The position numbers and the translations under genes were made by a program. From contig NZ_PXOH01000003.1 of the NCBI RefSeq assembly GCF_003007785.1, forward strand, positions 1-64,000: 64,000 nucleotides of DNA. Direction: 5' to 3'. Source of the stretch: Aphanothece hegewaldii CCALA 016. GTDB lineage: Bacteria; Cyanobacteriota; Cyanobacteriia; Cyanobacteriales; Microcystaceae. This document shows, one piece after another, positions 55,247-63,906 of this stretch. Every line of letters starts with the position of its first letter. Position 1 is the first letter of the stretch. Under the pieces are notes generated by a model. That model was given only the letters and a program-made list of their open reading frames with translations, did not search any database and had not been told where the DNA came from.

Positions 55247-56794
55247 ATGTCGGCAGAATCTAGACATCGTCGCTTACTCGCAAACCGTTACCAACTCCTA
55301 GAATTAATCGGTAGCGGTGCAATGGGACAAGTATACCGAGCAGAAGATAAATTATTAGGAGGAGTTACCGTTGCTGTAAAATTTCTCTCCCAAGCTTTGC
55401 TAAACAAAAGAATGCGAGAACGTTTTGAACGAGAAGCGACTATTTCTGCCCTTCTAGGTGAACGAAGTATCCACATTGTTCGGGTAAAAGATTATGGCGT
55501 AGATGAAAAAGAGATCCCTTTCTACGTCATGGAATTTTTACAAGGTGAAAGTCTTAGCGAGATTGTAAAATATCATCCTCTACCTCTGTCTAGATTTTTT
55601 AATCTAACCCGTCAAATCTGTTTTGGGATGGAATGCGCCCACAAAGGAATTATTTTTCAGGGCGAACTCTGTCCAATTATTCACCGAGACATCAAACCAA
55701 GTAATATTTTAGTCACTCAAGATTCGGGTTTAGGAGAATTAGTTAAAATTCTTGATTTTGGAATTGCTAAACTAATTCAATCAGGAGAGTCTCAAACACA
55801 ATCTTTTATGGGGACTTTAGCTTACTGTTCCCCAGAACAAATGGAAGGCAAAGAACTCGACAGCCGTTCAGACATTTATAGTCTAGGTATTATGGTCTAT
55901 GAAATGTTAACGGGTGAAATGCCCCTATTTCCCGATAATTCCTCTTTTGGCGGTTGGTACGAAGTTCATCACTATGCAGAACCTCGCCCCGTTAACCCAG
56001 GACTGAAAATTCCTGCCGCTTTAGAAGAATTAATGTTACGCTGTTTAGCAAAAGCACCCTCTGACCGTCCTCAAACCATCGGCGAAATATTACAAACTTT
56101 AGAACAAATTGAGCCACTGGTTAAAGAAGCGCAACAACCCGTTAAAGAAAAAGTAGTCGCCAAAGAGCATAAAAGTAAATTAACCTCACTTCCGACAGAT
56201 GCCCCCCTTGCCCCAATTAATCCTACTATTGCCAAAGAAATCTGTTTACAATCTTTTTGGCCAAAAGACAAACCTCGACAAAAGATTGTTTTTCCTAGCT
56301 GTTTAAAGGCGGGTGAAGCATATTTTGCTAGTCTGTGGGTGATGTTAGATCAAGATGATATTGCTACTCGTATGGCGAGTCTTCGTTACAATCAATTTCT
56401 CTATTTACCCACGCCTCACCCAATGTTACTCTGGATCACTGTTCTCTACCATAAAGAACACGGTCCTCGGTGGCTACCTTGTTATTTAGATTTAAAAACA
56501 CCAGTTGGTCAACGCACAGCCCGTATTTTAGGAGAATCTGGGCGTTATTGGATTTTATTTTTCGCGTTAGAGGGTTCTGATCAATGTCTTAATATGATTA
56601 CAGCTTCTATACCGCCCAATCAAGGCAAAATGCTCACAGAATGGGCGAATGCTGGACAGATGGCACCAATGGGGAAACCCCAAATTAGTAAACGGATGTT
56701 AAAGCGAGAATTGGAAAAGCTTAAACCCAAAATCTTGATTAAGTTAGAAGCAGGTTTTGCTAATTCTCCCGAAATTACACCAAGTAAACATTAA
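55247..56794 (+). CDS. Serine/threonine protein kinase with C-terminal extension
   Basis: 515 residues. The kinase domain (about 13-290) has every key element: GSGAMGQVYRAE glycine loop, Lys45 (VAVKFL), catalytic Asp148 (IIHRDIKPSNIL), Asp170 (ILDFGIAKL) and APE-like YCSPEQM. The remaining 225 residues begin with a charged linker (about 295-320) and then a globular domain with IVFPSCLKAGEAYFASLWVM and WLPCYLDLKTPVGQRTAR, family unknown. No transmembrane segment is seen. An FHA-domain protein at 10962 could recognise such a kinase's targets, but no direct link is visible. Confidence 0.92.
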   Translation: MSAESRHRRLLANRYQLLELIGSGAMGQVYRAEDKLLGGVTVAVKFLSQALLNKRMRERFEREATISALLGERSIHIVRVKDYGVDEKEIPFYVMEFLQGESLSEIVKYHPLPLSRFFNLTRQICFGMECAHKGIIFQGELCPIIHRDIKPSNILVTQDSGLGELVKILDFGIAKLIQSGESQTQSFMGTLAYCSPEQMEGKELDSRSDIYSLGIMVYEMLTGEMPLFPDNSSFGGWYEVHHYAEPRPVNPGLKIPAALEELMLRCLAKAPSDRPQTIGEILQTLEQIEPLVKEAQQPVKEKVVAKEHKSKLTSLPTDAPLAPINPTIAKEICLQSFWPKDKPRQKIVFPSCLKAGEAYFASLWVMLDQDDIATRMASLRYNQFLYLPTPHPMLLWITVLYHKEHGPRWLPCYLDLKTPVGQRTARILGESGRYWILFFALEGSDQCLNMITASIPPNQGKMLTEWANAGQMAPMGKPQISKRMLKRELEKLKPKILIKLEAGFANSPEITPSKH

Positions 56795-56831
56795 TTAGTT
56801 AAAGATTATCTATCTTAGTAGTTATTGTTTT

Positions 56832-57710
56832 TTATTGCTTGGGCGAGAAAAATATCTGAGGGAACCAAATCTGACGTAGGATGGATTCACCTAAACTGGG
56901 AGCAGCTAAAGAAAGAAAAGGATTACGATGTAACATGGCAAAGGCGATCGCGCTAATATCTTCTTCTACAGCTACTTTGGTAATTTCGATGATCGGATCT
57001 CCAATGCGAATTTCAGTTTTAACTTTTAAAGAGAGTGCTTCTAATTCTTGTTTAACGCTGTCTAACTTCTCTTGAGCTTCTTGTTGTTTGTATTTTAAAA
57101 GATCATTGGCACGAGCTTTGCTTTCTAATACCCAAAGTAATAAACATTCTTGTACCGAGTTCGATGGACGATTCGCCGCATATTTTTTAATTTCTTCAAT
57201 CAGATATTGTGCTGCTCCGCCACCATCGTAAGGTATAAGTAAATATCGCCAAAGATGCCCACAACGAAAACTCAATTCTTCATTCATGTACACAGAAGTC
57301 AATTGAGGACGCATTAGCATTAAAGGAGCGGTGGTCACTTTTGCTAAATCGAGTGTTGGTATACCAAAGATTTGCTCTTCAACACCACTAAAGCTAGGTG
57401 GTATCGTGAAAATAACATCAATAGAATAGGTTTTTACAAGATCTACTATTGCAGCGTTGGGACTTCCGGCTCTAACCTCTATCTTAACATCAACGCCATC
57501 AGGAACATTTTTTAAAGCGCTTTCCAGTTTTTGTCTTGCTTCAATAACTTCATGATCGTTTTGGCTTGGGATTCGCCCTTGTTTCCATGCGGGAATACTA
57601 TGAAAGAAAATAATTTGCTTTAAACCACTATTGGCTAGTTCTGGAACATAACCGACTAAACGCTGTAGACCATCCGAAAAGTTTGTGCAAATTAGACAAC
57701 TCTGAAACAT
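56832..57710 (-). CDS. Tandem universal-stress-protein (UspA-fold) protein
   Basis: This 292-residue protein consists of two UspA-like halves. The first (about 1-135) opens MFQSCLICTNFSDGLQRL and the second (about 155-290) opens YLLIPYDGGGAAQYLIEEIK. A helix-rich insert (KYKQQEAQEKLDSVKQELEALS, about 200-225) lies in the second half. The canonical ATP loop GxxGxxG(9x)GS is not clear; the first half has SFSGVEEQIFG and the second has PSLGESILRQI instead, so nucleotide binding is doubtful. Likely a stress-responsive regulator. Confidence 0.78.
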   Translation of the reverse strand: MFQSCLICTNFSDGLQRLVGYVPELANSGLKQIIFFHSIPAWKQGRIPSQNDHEVIEARQKLESALKNVPDGVDVKIEVRAGSPNAAIVDLVKTYSIDVIFTIPPSFSGVEEQIFGIPTLDLAKVTTAPLMLMRPQLTSVYMNEELSFRCGHLWRYLLIPYDGGGAAQYLIEEIKKYAANRPSNSVQECLLLWVLESKARANDLLKYKQQEAQEKLDSVKQELEALSLKVKTEIRIGDPIIEITKVAVEEDISAIAFAMLHRNPFLSLAAPSLGESILRQIWFPQIFFSPKQ

Positions 57711-57887
57711 ATGTGCTTTTTAAGGATAAGAATCATACATTTCAACTATAAAAGCTAGTCTTACACTCTGCCATTAAATTAAAACAACAATTGGATGGAG
57801 GGAAAAAATCGCGCCCCGTCTCCCCAGCTATTTTCCACTCGTGAACCGAGCTAGAGAAGGAGGTCGCCTGGTACACCGTTCATCTCT

Positions 57888-58085
57888 CTATTTAAACCAG
57901 GGACTTTGTTCAATACCCCATTGATGTTTAATGAAGGATTTATATAGATTTTCCCTGACAATCATCTGTTCATACAGTTTCATGAGAAACTCTTGAGCCT
58001 GTTCACGACTCATTTGTTGTACTTGAGTTTCAAAAGAACGGATATTGAATTGTTGCTCTAGGGATAGTTTCATGGACTCAGACAT
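57888..58085 (-). CDS. nblA: Phycobilisome degradation protein NblA
   Basis: 65 residues. KLSLEQQFNIRSFETQVQQM, SREQAQEFLMKLYEQMIVRE and NLYKSFIKHQWG match the NblA family throughout. NblA is a small helical dimer that binds phycobiliproteins and directs them to the Clp protease during nitrogen or sulphur starvation. The start at 58085 has an AGGAGA site upstream. Transcription is expected to be stress-induced; a palindrome at 58141-58158 lies 56 bases upstream. Presence of this gene implies that the organism has phycobilisomes. Confidence 0.95.
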   Translation of the reverse strand: MSESMKLSLEQQFNIRSFETQVQQMSREQAQEFLMKLYEQMIVRENLYKSFIKHQWGIEQSPWFK

Positions 58086-58140
58086 AATCTTTCTCCTGTG
58101 GAAAATGTAATAGATTTAATGATTTTTGCTTTTTTGTTTC

Positions 58141-58158
58141 GTTACTAAGTAATGTAAC
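58141..58158. promoter_or_regulatory. Palindrome GTTAC-N8-GTAAC upstream of nblA
   Basis: GTTACTAAGTAATGTAAC has GTTAC and GTAAC arms eight bases apart; an inner TTACTAAGTAA is also a perfect 11-base palindrome. It lies 56 bases before the nblA start, in the usual operator or activator range. The factor is unknown. Confidence 0.4.
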
Positions 58159-58742
58159 AAAGGTTTGACAAAGTGTCTACTATGCTCTAGACGGATTTGA
58201 GTTCTCCATCTAAAGAATCATTTTTTGTTCCTCCTATAGTACCCAGTTTTAATCAAATAATGCACATGACATCCTTTTTAGCAAGAGTTTTTTACAAAAA
58301 TTGTTCATGTTGAACAAAAGCTTAAGTAAGATTACTTATTTACTAGGGAGTGTTTGATCTGGGAGACTAGAAATATTTGACGAACAGTGTAAATATTCTG
58401 TAATAATCTAATAAGGCAAAAGAAATCAGGTAAATTCTGAACTCAAACGAAAAGCCAACAAAAAGAGAAATTTACCCGAAGTAAACTTTGTATCGTTAAG
58501 AGGAAAGTCTACATTGACGGCACGAGCCGATATTGTTAACAGTAAAAAAGGTCTTCAGGAAAGACGTTGCTTAAGAAATAGCGACCCATTTTTTGTTAAT
58601 CTATTTTTACAGCAACAAAATTCACAAAGTCGATTAAAGCTCTGTCCTTTAAAGTGGAGTCGTTTCGACCTTCACAAGATAGAATGCTGGTTATTGATGA
58701 ATGAGTCCGACAAAAAAAAGTTTTATCCCAAATTTAATATAT

Positions 58743-58747
58743 GGAGG
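58743..58747 (+). promoter_or_regulatory. GGAGG ribosome site fixing the RNA-binding protein start
   Basis: GGAGG with eight bases of spacing to ATG 58756 decides against the in-frame ATG at 58741, which the site itself overlaps. Confidence 0.8.
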
Positions 58748-58755
58748 AATCTACC

Positions 58756-59292
58756 ATGTCTGTTCGCCTATATGTAGGTAATTTACCCAAAGAACCCATA
58801 GAACGTCAGGCCTTACAAGCTGTATACGCCGAATTGGGAGATACAGTCACAACGAAAGTGATTAAAGATCGCAAAACAGGTAAATGTCGTGGCTTTGCTT
58901 TTGTCACCGTTCTTACGGATGAAATGGCTGATCAATTCATTGAAAAATATAATGGTCAATCTTTCATGGATAGCCCCTTAAAAATTGAAAAAGCCCTACC
59001 CCGTACCAAAGGAAAAGGAAAAGAAGATGGTGATGGTGAAGGCGAAGGCGAAGATATGATCACCGAAGGGACAGAACCCGTTGAAAAACCCATTAAAACG
59101 GAACGCCCCAAAGCCGAAAGACCAGCACCTAAATCAGCTAGCAAACGCAATAACAAAAAGCGTGGTCGATCAACTGAGAGTGGCAGCTACAGAAGTACGG
59201 AAAGCAATGAAGGTATTCAACCCGATCCGCGTTGGGCATCTGAATTAGCCAAACTCAAAGAAATGTTAGCCGCTCAAACTACTAATACCTAA
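58756..59292 (+). CDS. RRM-domain RNA-binding protein (cyanobacterial Rbp type)
   Basis: 178 residues. One RNA-recognition motif (1-82) with RNP2 RLYVGNL and RNP1 CRGFAFVTV, then an acidic Gly/Glu/Asp-rich stretch (about 92-105), a basic Lys/Pro/Arg tail (about 118-150), and a conserved C-terminal PDPRWASELAKLKEML. Cyanobacterial Rbp proteins bind mRNA and several are cold-induced; the acidic-basic tail here is longer than in the short Gly-rich type. A long upstream region (more than 500 bases) suggests post-transcriptional control. Confidence 0.92.
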   Translation: MSVRLYVGNLPKEPIERQALQAVYAELGDTVTTKVIKDRKTGKCRGFAFVTVLTDEMADQFIEKYNGQSFMDSPLKIEKALPRTKGKGKEDGDGEGEGEDMITEGTEPVEKPIKTERPKAERPAPKSASKRNNKKRGRSTESGSYRSTESNEGIQPDPRWASELAKLKEMLAAQTTNT

Positions 59293-59399
59293 GCTAGTGG
59301 TCTAAACCCTAGATAAACTCAGAACTATGAAAAGCGCTGTATTTTAATACCGCACTAATCAGGGATAATGGGTAACGGAAAAAGTTAGGAGCTTTAAAC

Positions 59400-60110
59400 A
59401 TGGTGGATACTCAAGATCCCGTCGTTACAATGAAACAAGAAGTTGGAAAAGCCGCCGCCCGGCGAGTTCAATCTGACTCCGTTGTCGGACTAGGGACGGG
59501 ATCAACCACTGCCTTTGCAATTCAATATATCGGAGAACGGCTCAAAACCGGTGAACTCAAAAATATCGTCGGGGTTCCAACTTCTTTTCAAGCAGAAGTC
59601 TTAGCGAGAAAATACGGCATTCCTCTAACAACCCTTGATGTTATTGAAAAGCTCGATATTGCGATCGATGGTGCTGATGAAGTTGATCCACAAAAAAACC
59701 TGATTAAAGGGGGTGGAGCCGCGCATACCCGTGAAAAAATTGTTGATTCTTTAGCGGATCTGTTTATCGTTGTGGTTGATCAAAGTAAATTGGTCACAAA
59801 ATTGGGGTCAACTTTTGCCTTACCCGTAGAAGTTCTCCCAATGGCTATAACACCCGTCATGCACCAACTCGAAAAGTTAGGGGGTAAACCTGAACTTCGT
59901 ATGGGTGTAAAAAAAGATGGCCCAGTTGTCACCGATCAAGGAAATTTAGTCATTGATGTTAAATTTGATAGTATTGATGACCCCGCTAGTTTAGAAAAGA
60001 TCATTAATAATATTCCTGGTGTTTTAGAAAATGGCTTATTTGTCGGTCTAGCTGACATTATTCTAGTTGGCTCAATTCAAGACGGTAAACCCGTTATCGA
60101 AGAAAAATAG
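59400..60110 (+). CDS. rpiA: Ribose-5-phosphate isomerase A
   Basis: 236 residues, standard length. Motifs: [14 protein letters not shown] (phosphate site), [18 protein letters not shown] (catalytic Asp and Lys region), [19 protein letters not shown] and [14 protein letters not shown]. It interconverts ribose 5-phosphate and ribulose 5-phosphate in the pentose phosphate and Calvin cycles. Start ATG at 59400 follows a TTAGGAGC site. A dispersed hairpin beginning 18 bases after the stop could serve as its terminator. Confidence 0.96.
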   Translation: MVDTQDPVVTMKQEVGKAAARRVQSDSVVGLGTGSTTAFAIQYIGERLKTGELKNIVGVPTSFQAEVLARKYGIPLTTLDVIEKLDIAIDGADEVDPQKNLIKGGGAAHTREKIVDSLADLFIVVVDQSKLVTKLGSTFALPVEVLPMAITPVMHQLEKLGGKPELRMGVKKDGPVVTDQGNLVIDVKFDSIDDPASLEKIINNIPGVLENGLFVGLADIILVGSIQDGKPVIEEK

Positions 60111-60126
60111 TTCAATTAACTGATGA

Positions 60127-60152
60127 CTGGGTTTGGAGACCAAACCCCTACG
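60127..60152. repeat. Dispersed hairpin repeat, GGGTTTGG type, after rpiA
   Basis: GGGTTTGG (60129-60136), loop AGA, CCAAACCC (60140-60147): a perfect 8-bp stem. The flanks CT and CTACG are the same as at 45453-45478; only the loop differs. Located to act as an rpiA 3'-end structure. Confidence 0.8.
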
Positions 60153-60224
60153 GGGGTAGAGAAGCCAAACCCTTTTAATTTTTCAACTAGAATAGAAGCA
60201 TTGCCTTAACTATTACCCATCACC

Positions 60225-60614
60225 ATGTTAGGAAATTTTCAACAAAGCCATCTACGCATCGAACTCAACGCCAGCGAAACCAAAATTAAAGACAGTCTCC
60301 TCAAAGTTAGCAACCTCCGTCAATGGTTATGGCCACAAATGTTAGAACCTAGTCTACCCGACCAACTAGACACCGGTTTAAATTTTACGAGTCAGGTGGG
60401 TTTTGTTGCCATTCATCACCAAATTGAAAGTGTCAATGATCACTGTTTACGAATGTTGCTTTCTGGGGGCATTGACGGCTATCATGAATGGAGTTGGGGC
60501 GATGGATGGGTACAATCTCGTTTAGAGGGAATCTCTCTGTTACCGCTTAATTTAGGGCAAACTTGGAGTTTAACCAAATTACGTCAGTTTGTAACATCTG
60601 AATCTAACTCATAA
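60225..60614 (+). CDS. Small SRPBCC-like conserved hypothetical protein
   Basis: 129 residues, single domain. The pattern of an N-terminal strand (LRIELNASETKIKDSLL), a tryptophan-rich helix region (NLRQWLWPQML) and later strands (DHCLRMLLSGGIDGYHEWSWGDGWVQSRLEGISL) looks like a SRPBCC/START-type pocket. I infer this from pattern only. No signal peptide. Its 3' end overlaps the opposing helicase gene by 6 bases. Confidence 0.65.
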   Translation: MLGNFQQSHLRIELNASETKIKDSLLKVSNLRQWLWPQMLEPSLPDQLDTGLNFTSQVGFVAIHHQIESVNDHCLRMLLSGGIDGYHEWSWGDGWVQSRLEGISLLPLNLGQTWSLTKLRQFVTSESNS

Positions 60615-63600
60615 CTCTGTTTCTCGTTCTAGTCTTTCAATGCTAGAACGAAGTTGTTTGAGAGAGTTAACAATTTTCTGATACTCTTGATCATTTTGAT
60701 TTTGTTGATAGACGTTTTTTACTTGTCTTAAATCTTTAAGCGCTAAGTGCATTTGTACCCTTCCTCGGTAATAATAAGCTTCAGGATCTTGATTGAGTTC
60801 TATTGTTTTCGTAAAATCTGCGATCGCTTTAAGATAATCTTTTAAATAAATATAAAGTAGTCCTCTTTGTTTATACGCTTCTCCATAAAAAGGAGCTAAC
60901 ATAATTGCTTTATTAATTTCGTTTAATGCCCCATCATAATCTTTTTGTTGTACTTTATTATTTCCTGTTTTACAGAGTTCTTGGGCTGCTAAATCAAAGC
61001 ATTCTTGAGCTTTTTCGGGTCGTTTAGCTAAATTATATTGAAAAGCGGCTAACTCCCATTCTTGAGCTAATTCTAATTGTTTTGCTGTACATTCGGCGAC
61101 TTTTTCTATAATATTTTCCTGCTGGTATAAAGTAATCGCTTTTATCCATATTTGAGCTATTTCATATTGTTGGGCTGCTTCTACCCATTTTTTCTGTTTT
61201 TCATAGTCTTTAGCGAGATACTCAGCTTTTTTTCGCTCATTATTGCTATTCATCCAACAACGACGCTCATCAACTAAACGCCGTAAATTGTTCCATTGTT
61301 GGGCGGCTATTTCCCATTTTTCTTCTATTTCAAGAACATGAATAGAACAAATATTCGCTCTTTCTAAATCACCACTTTCTCGCCAACAAATTTCAGCATT
61401 AACCCAAGCGGATACTTTTTCAAATAATTTTGCTGCTTTAGGGAAATTTCCTAACAATTGCCATTTATCAGCAGATTCTCTAAGATTACCAATGGATTCT
61501 AAATAATTTGCCAGACAACTTTCTTGTTGATTAAAATCATTGATTTTTTCCCAACAATTAGCCGCTTTTTGCCATGCTTCTACTCTTTCAAATAATTGAG
61601 CAGCAGCTTGCCATTGTTCTAATTCAAAAAATAAATTTGCTGCCTCAAAAAAGTTCCCTTCTTGTTGCATAAATTTAGCATATGCTTCTTTATATTTTAA
61701 TTCTTCACCAGCATTTTTAAAACATTCCGCCGCTTGTTGATAAAACTCTGCTTTCATATAATATTCGCCACGCTGTAGCCAATTTCCTTGTTCTAATTGT
61801 CGTTCATTAGCGACTAATTCAGGGGTTAGAGAAAATGTACAATATTTGATTTCTTGTTCTTTCCAAATAGGATGAGTATTATTTTCCCAAATGTATAAAA
61901 ATTGACGAGCGCGAGTAATTGCTACATATAAAAGATTTAATTCTAAAGTAAGTGCTGGTTTATCTATTTCTTTAAGCGAAGAAAAACGATTAATTACTTT
62001 TTCCCATAGTGCCTCATGAAAAGTAAAAAAGTTAACGATAAAAACAGTATCAAATTCTAAACCTTTAGCTTCTTCAATTGTAAAAATTAAACTAGAATTA
62101 AAAGTCTTTCTTAATGTTTCTTTTTCTTTTTCAGTTCTCACAAGAATTGCCTCGGACGCATTTAAACTATTTAAAAATTCGATTAAAGAATCTGATGAAG
62201 CATGAACTAATCTAGCACAATTTTCTTGATTCGGTTTAGCAAGCTCTAGTTTAGAGGTTTCATTTAATAATCTAGCCCGCAAAAGTAAGAAATGATTAGC
62301 TAAACTAACTAGAGATTGAATACTACGAAAGTTATATTTTAATGGTATTTCCTCATAATTTCGCTGATATTCATGCAAGCGATCATGTAAATTTTCTGGG
62401 CGAAAACCACTAGGACTAATCATCTGATATTCATCACCAGCAAATAATAAATGTCCATCCTTACTTGTTAAACACATTAGTAATTCTAACTGTAATTCTG
62501 TCAAATCTTGAACTTCATCACAAATGATTAAATGATATTTCTGAATTTGATTTTGTTGAATATAAAATAAAGCTAAACGTGCTAAATCAATTTCATCGTA
62601 ACGTTTTTTTTCTTTTAATTTGTTTTGATATAGAATCGCTATTTTATGTAGTTCAGGGCGTTTCTTAACTGAAATTATGCTAGAGCGTCTTTGTCCTAAA
62701 TTTTCATATTCATATAAAGAAAGAAATTGTTTGTCTGTTAATAATTGTCCACCTTTGATAATACTACGAATTTCATCCCAGACTAAAGGTGCTGGATATT
62801 GTCTAGTTTCTTGAGGACGATACCATTTTAAAAATCCTTGATATTTGATTTCATCTTCTGCGTTCTTTAAATCATTAACAGCTTTTAGAATATCTAAGCA
62901 AAGAGTTTTAATCGTTTTAAATTCAAAAAGTTCTAAAAATTCTGTATCGAGATTATTTGCTAATTTTTTGAACTGTTCTCGTACATGATTAACCAACAGA
63001 GGATTATAAGCAACATAAAGTCTTTTTCTAGAGATAGGATAATCTTTTAAATCTTTTAATAAACGATATAAACCTACTGTAGTTTTTCCAGTTCCAGCAC
63101 TTCCTAATAAAATAACATTTCCTCGTAGATTAACTAGCTCTACTTCTTCTGGTGTTAATTTTAATGGTAAATCTTTATCTTTATTTTTAATTGCTTCTAA
63201 CCATTCGGTTTCTGATTCAATAACTCGCCATTGAATATTTCCAATTAGCTCGTTCATATCATCTAAATTAAATTCCTTTAATTCGGTTTCTATTTCGGTT
63301 TGTTCTTCTAACGTATAGGCAAGAATTTCGTCAACATCATCATCACTAAAATCAATATCATCAAAACTGAGCCACTCAGAATTAGGATTTTGATTGAGTG
63401 CTGAATAAGCAGACTGATTAACATCATCGTGTTTTAAACAAAGATCATGTACAGCAATATAAGTTTGCGATCGCCCCTCAAAAGATTTAGAAAAAGTAAA
63501 AATAAGACGGCTACTAATAGTAACTCTAGCTTCCCAAACTGACTGACTGTTTTTAGATATACTTTTAAGTTTTTTAACTCTCAATCCTGAGTCAAACTGA

Positions 63601-63704
63601 AAATTACTTAATTTATTTAAGCACTTCCAAAAATCCTCTTGCAATTGAGCATGAGTACGGACAAACTCGAAAACTTCAGGATGAATTACAATAGGCCGTT
63701 GCAT
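60609..63704 (-). CDS. RelE-like domain - UvrD/Rep superfamily 1 helicase - TPR fusion
   Basis: 1031 residues. Residues 1-90 look like a RelE/ParE-type toxin fold (LRVKKLKSISKNSQSVWEARVTI, RLIFTFSK, YIAVHDLCLKHDDV). Residues about 185-640 form the SF1 helicase core: Walker A LLGSAGTGKTTVGLYRLL, Walker B LIICDEVQDLTELQ, motif IV-like PLKYNFRSIQSLV and motif VI LNLLYVAITRARQFLYIW. Residues about 660-1000 are TPR-like repeats rich in Trp and Ala (WQKAANCWEKI, WELAAFQYNLAKRPEKAQEC), ending in a classical TPR (AYKQRGLLYIYLKDYLKAIADFTKTI). The RelE-helicase arrangement is known in bacteria as uncharacterised proteins; the long TPR tail suggests a scaffold or defence role. Not an active toxin by any visible test. 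Confidence 0.85.
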   Translation of the reverse strand: MQRPIVIHPEVFEFVRTHAQLQEDFWKCLNKLSNFQFDSGLRVKKLKSISKNSQSVWEARVTISSRLIFTFSKSFEGRSQTYIAVHDLCLKHDDVNQSAYSALNQNPNSEWLSFDDIDFSDDDVDEILAYTLEEQTEIETELKEFNLDDMNELIGNIQWRVIESETEWLEAIKNKDKDLPLKLTPEEVELVNLRGNVILLGSAGTGKTTVGLYRLLKDLKDYPISRKRLYVAYNPLLVNHVREQFKKLANNLDTEFLELFEFKTIKTLCLDILKAVNDLKNAEDEIKYQGFLKWYRPQETRQYPAPLVWDEIRSIIKGGQLLTDKQFLSLYEYENLGQRRSSIISVKKRPELHKIAILYQNKLKEKKRYDEIDLARLALFYIQQNQIQKYHLIICDEVQDLTELQLELLMCLTSKDGHLLFAGDEYQMISPSGFRPENLHDRLHEYQRNYEEIPLKYNFRSIQSLVSLANHFLLLRARLLNETSKLELAKPNQENCARLVHASSDSLIEFLNSLNASEAILVRTEKEKETLRKTFNSSLIFTIEEAKGLEFDTVFIVNFFTFHEALWEKVINRFSSLKEIDKPALTLELNLLYVAITRARQFLYIWENNTHPIWKEQEIKYCTFSLTPELVANERQLEQGNWLQRGEYYMKAEFYQQAAECFKNAGEELKYKEAYAKFMQQEGNFFEAANLFFELEQWQAAAQLFERVEAWQKAANCWEKINDFNQQESCLANYLESIGNLRESADKWQLLGNFPKAAKLFEKVSAWVNAEICWRESGDLERANICSIHVLEIEEKWEIAAQQWNNLRRLVDERRCWMNSNNERKKAEYLAKDYEKQKKWVEAAQQYEIAQIWIKAITLYQQENIIEKVAECTAKQLELAQEWELAAFQYNLAKRPEKAQECFDLAAQELCKTGNNKVQQKDYDGALNEINKAIMLAPFYGEAYKQRGLLYIYLKDYLKAIADFTKTIELNQDPEAYYYRGRVQMHLALKDLRQVKNVYQQNQNDQEYQKIVNSLKQLRSSIERLERETEL

Positions 63705-63906
63705 ATTGATCGAAGAAAGAAAAACTTACATTTAGCATTCCCCAATATTCTCTTAAAAATTGCTTGGAATGTGAACTAACTGTAATAAATTATTTGCCAT
63801 CTGTGAAGATAATCTTAACCCGATGCGAATAATAGATCACAATCTGGGTATTTTATTTATAGATTAGGGAACATTGTTTGTTTGACGTTGCGAGGAGCAA
63901 ATACAG

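Larger units (their letters stand above)
58086..58755. other. 670-base gene-free region between nblA and the RNA-binding protein gene
   Basis: A/T-rich, divergent promoters on both sides. It contains the palindrome at 58141-58158, GTCTA-N8-TAGAC at 58174-58191, and a long stretch (58200-58740) that would be the 5' leader of the RNA-binding protein mRNA. An open frame from TTG 58514 overlaps the RNA-binding gene and has no protein-like composition. No canonical NtcA site (GTA-N8-TAC) was found by eye. Confidence 0.6.

Noticed and set aside
57780..57880. GC-rich patch after nblA, examined as a tRNA or small RNA
   Set aside because: No cloverleaf, convincing hairpin or terminator could be drawn.
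58140..58160. NtcA box before nblA
   Set aside because: The palindrome is TAC-N8-GTA, the reverse arrangement of the NtcA consensus GTA-N8-TAC.
58497..58520. GAGGAAAGTC, a string found in RNase P RNA
   Set aside because: The required continuation (CGGGCTCC) and the rest of the rnpB core are absent, so this is coincidence.
58514..58777. 87-codon open frame before the RNA-binding protein
   Set aside because: TTG start without a ribosome site, no protein-like composition, and it overlaps the well-supported RRM gene.
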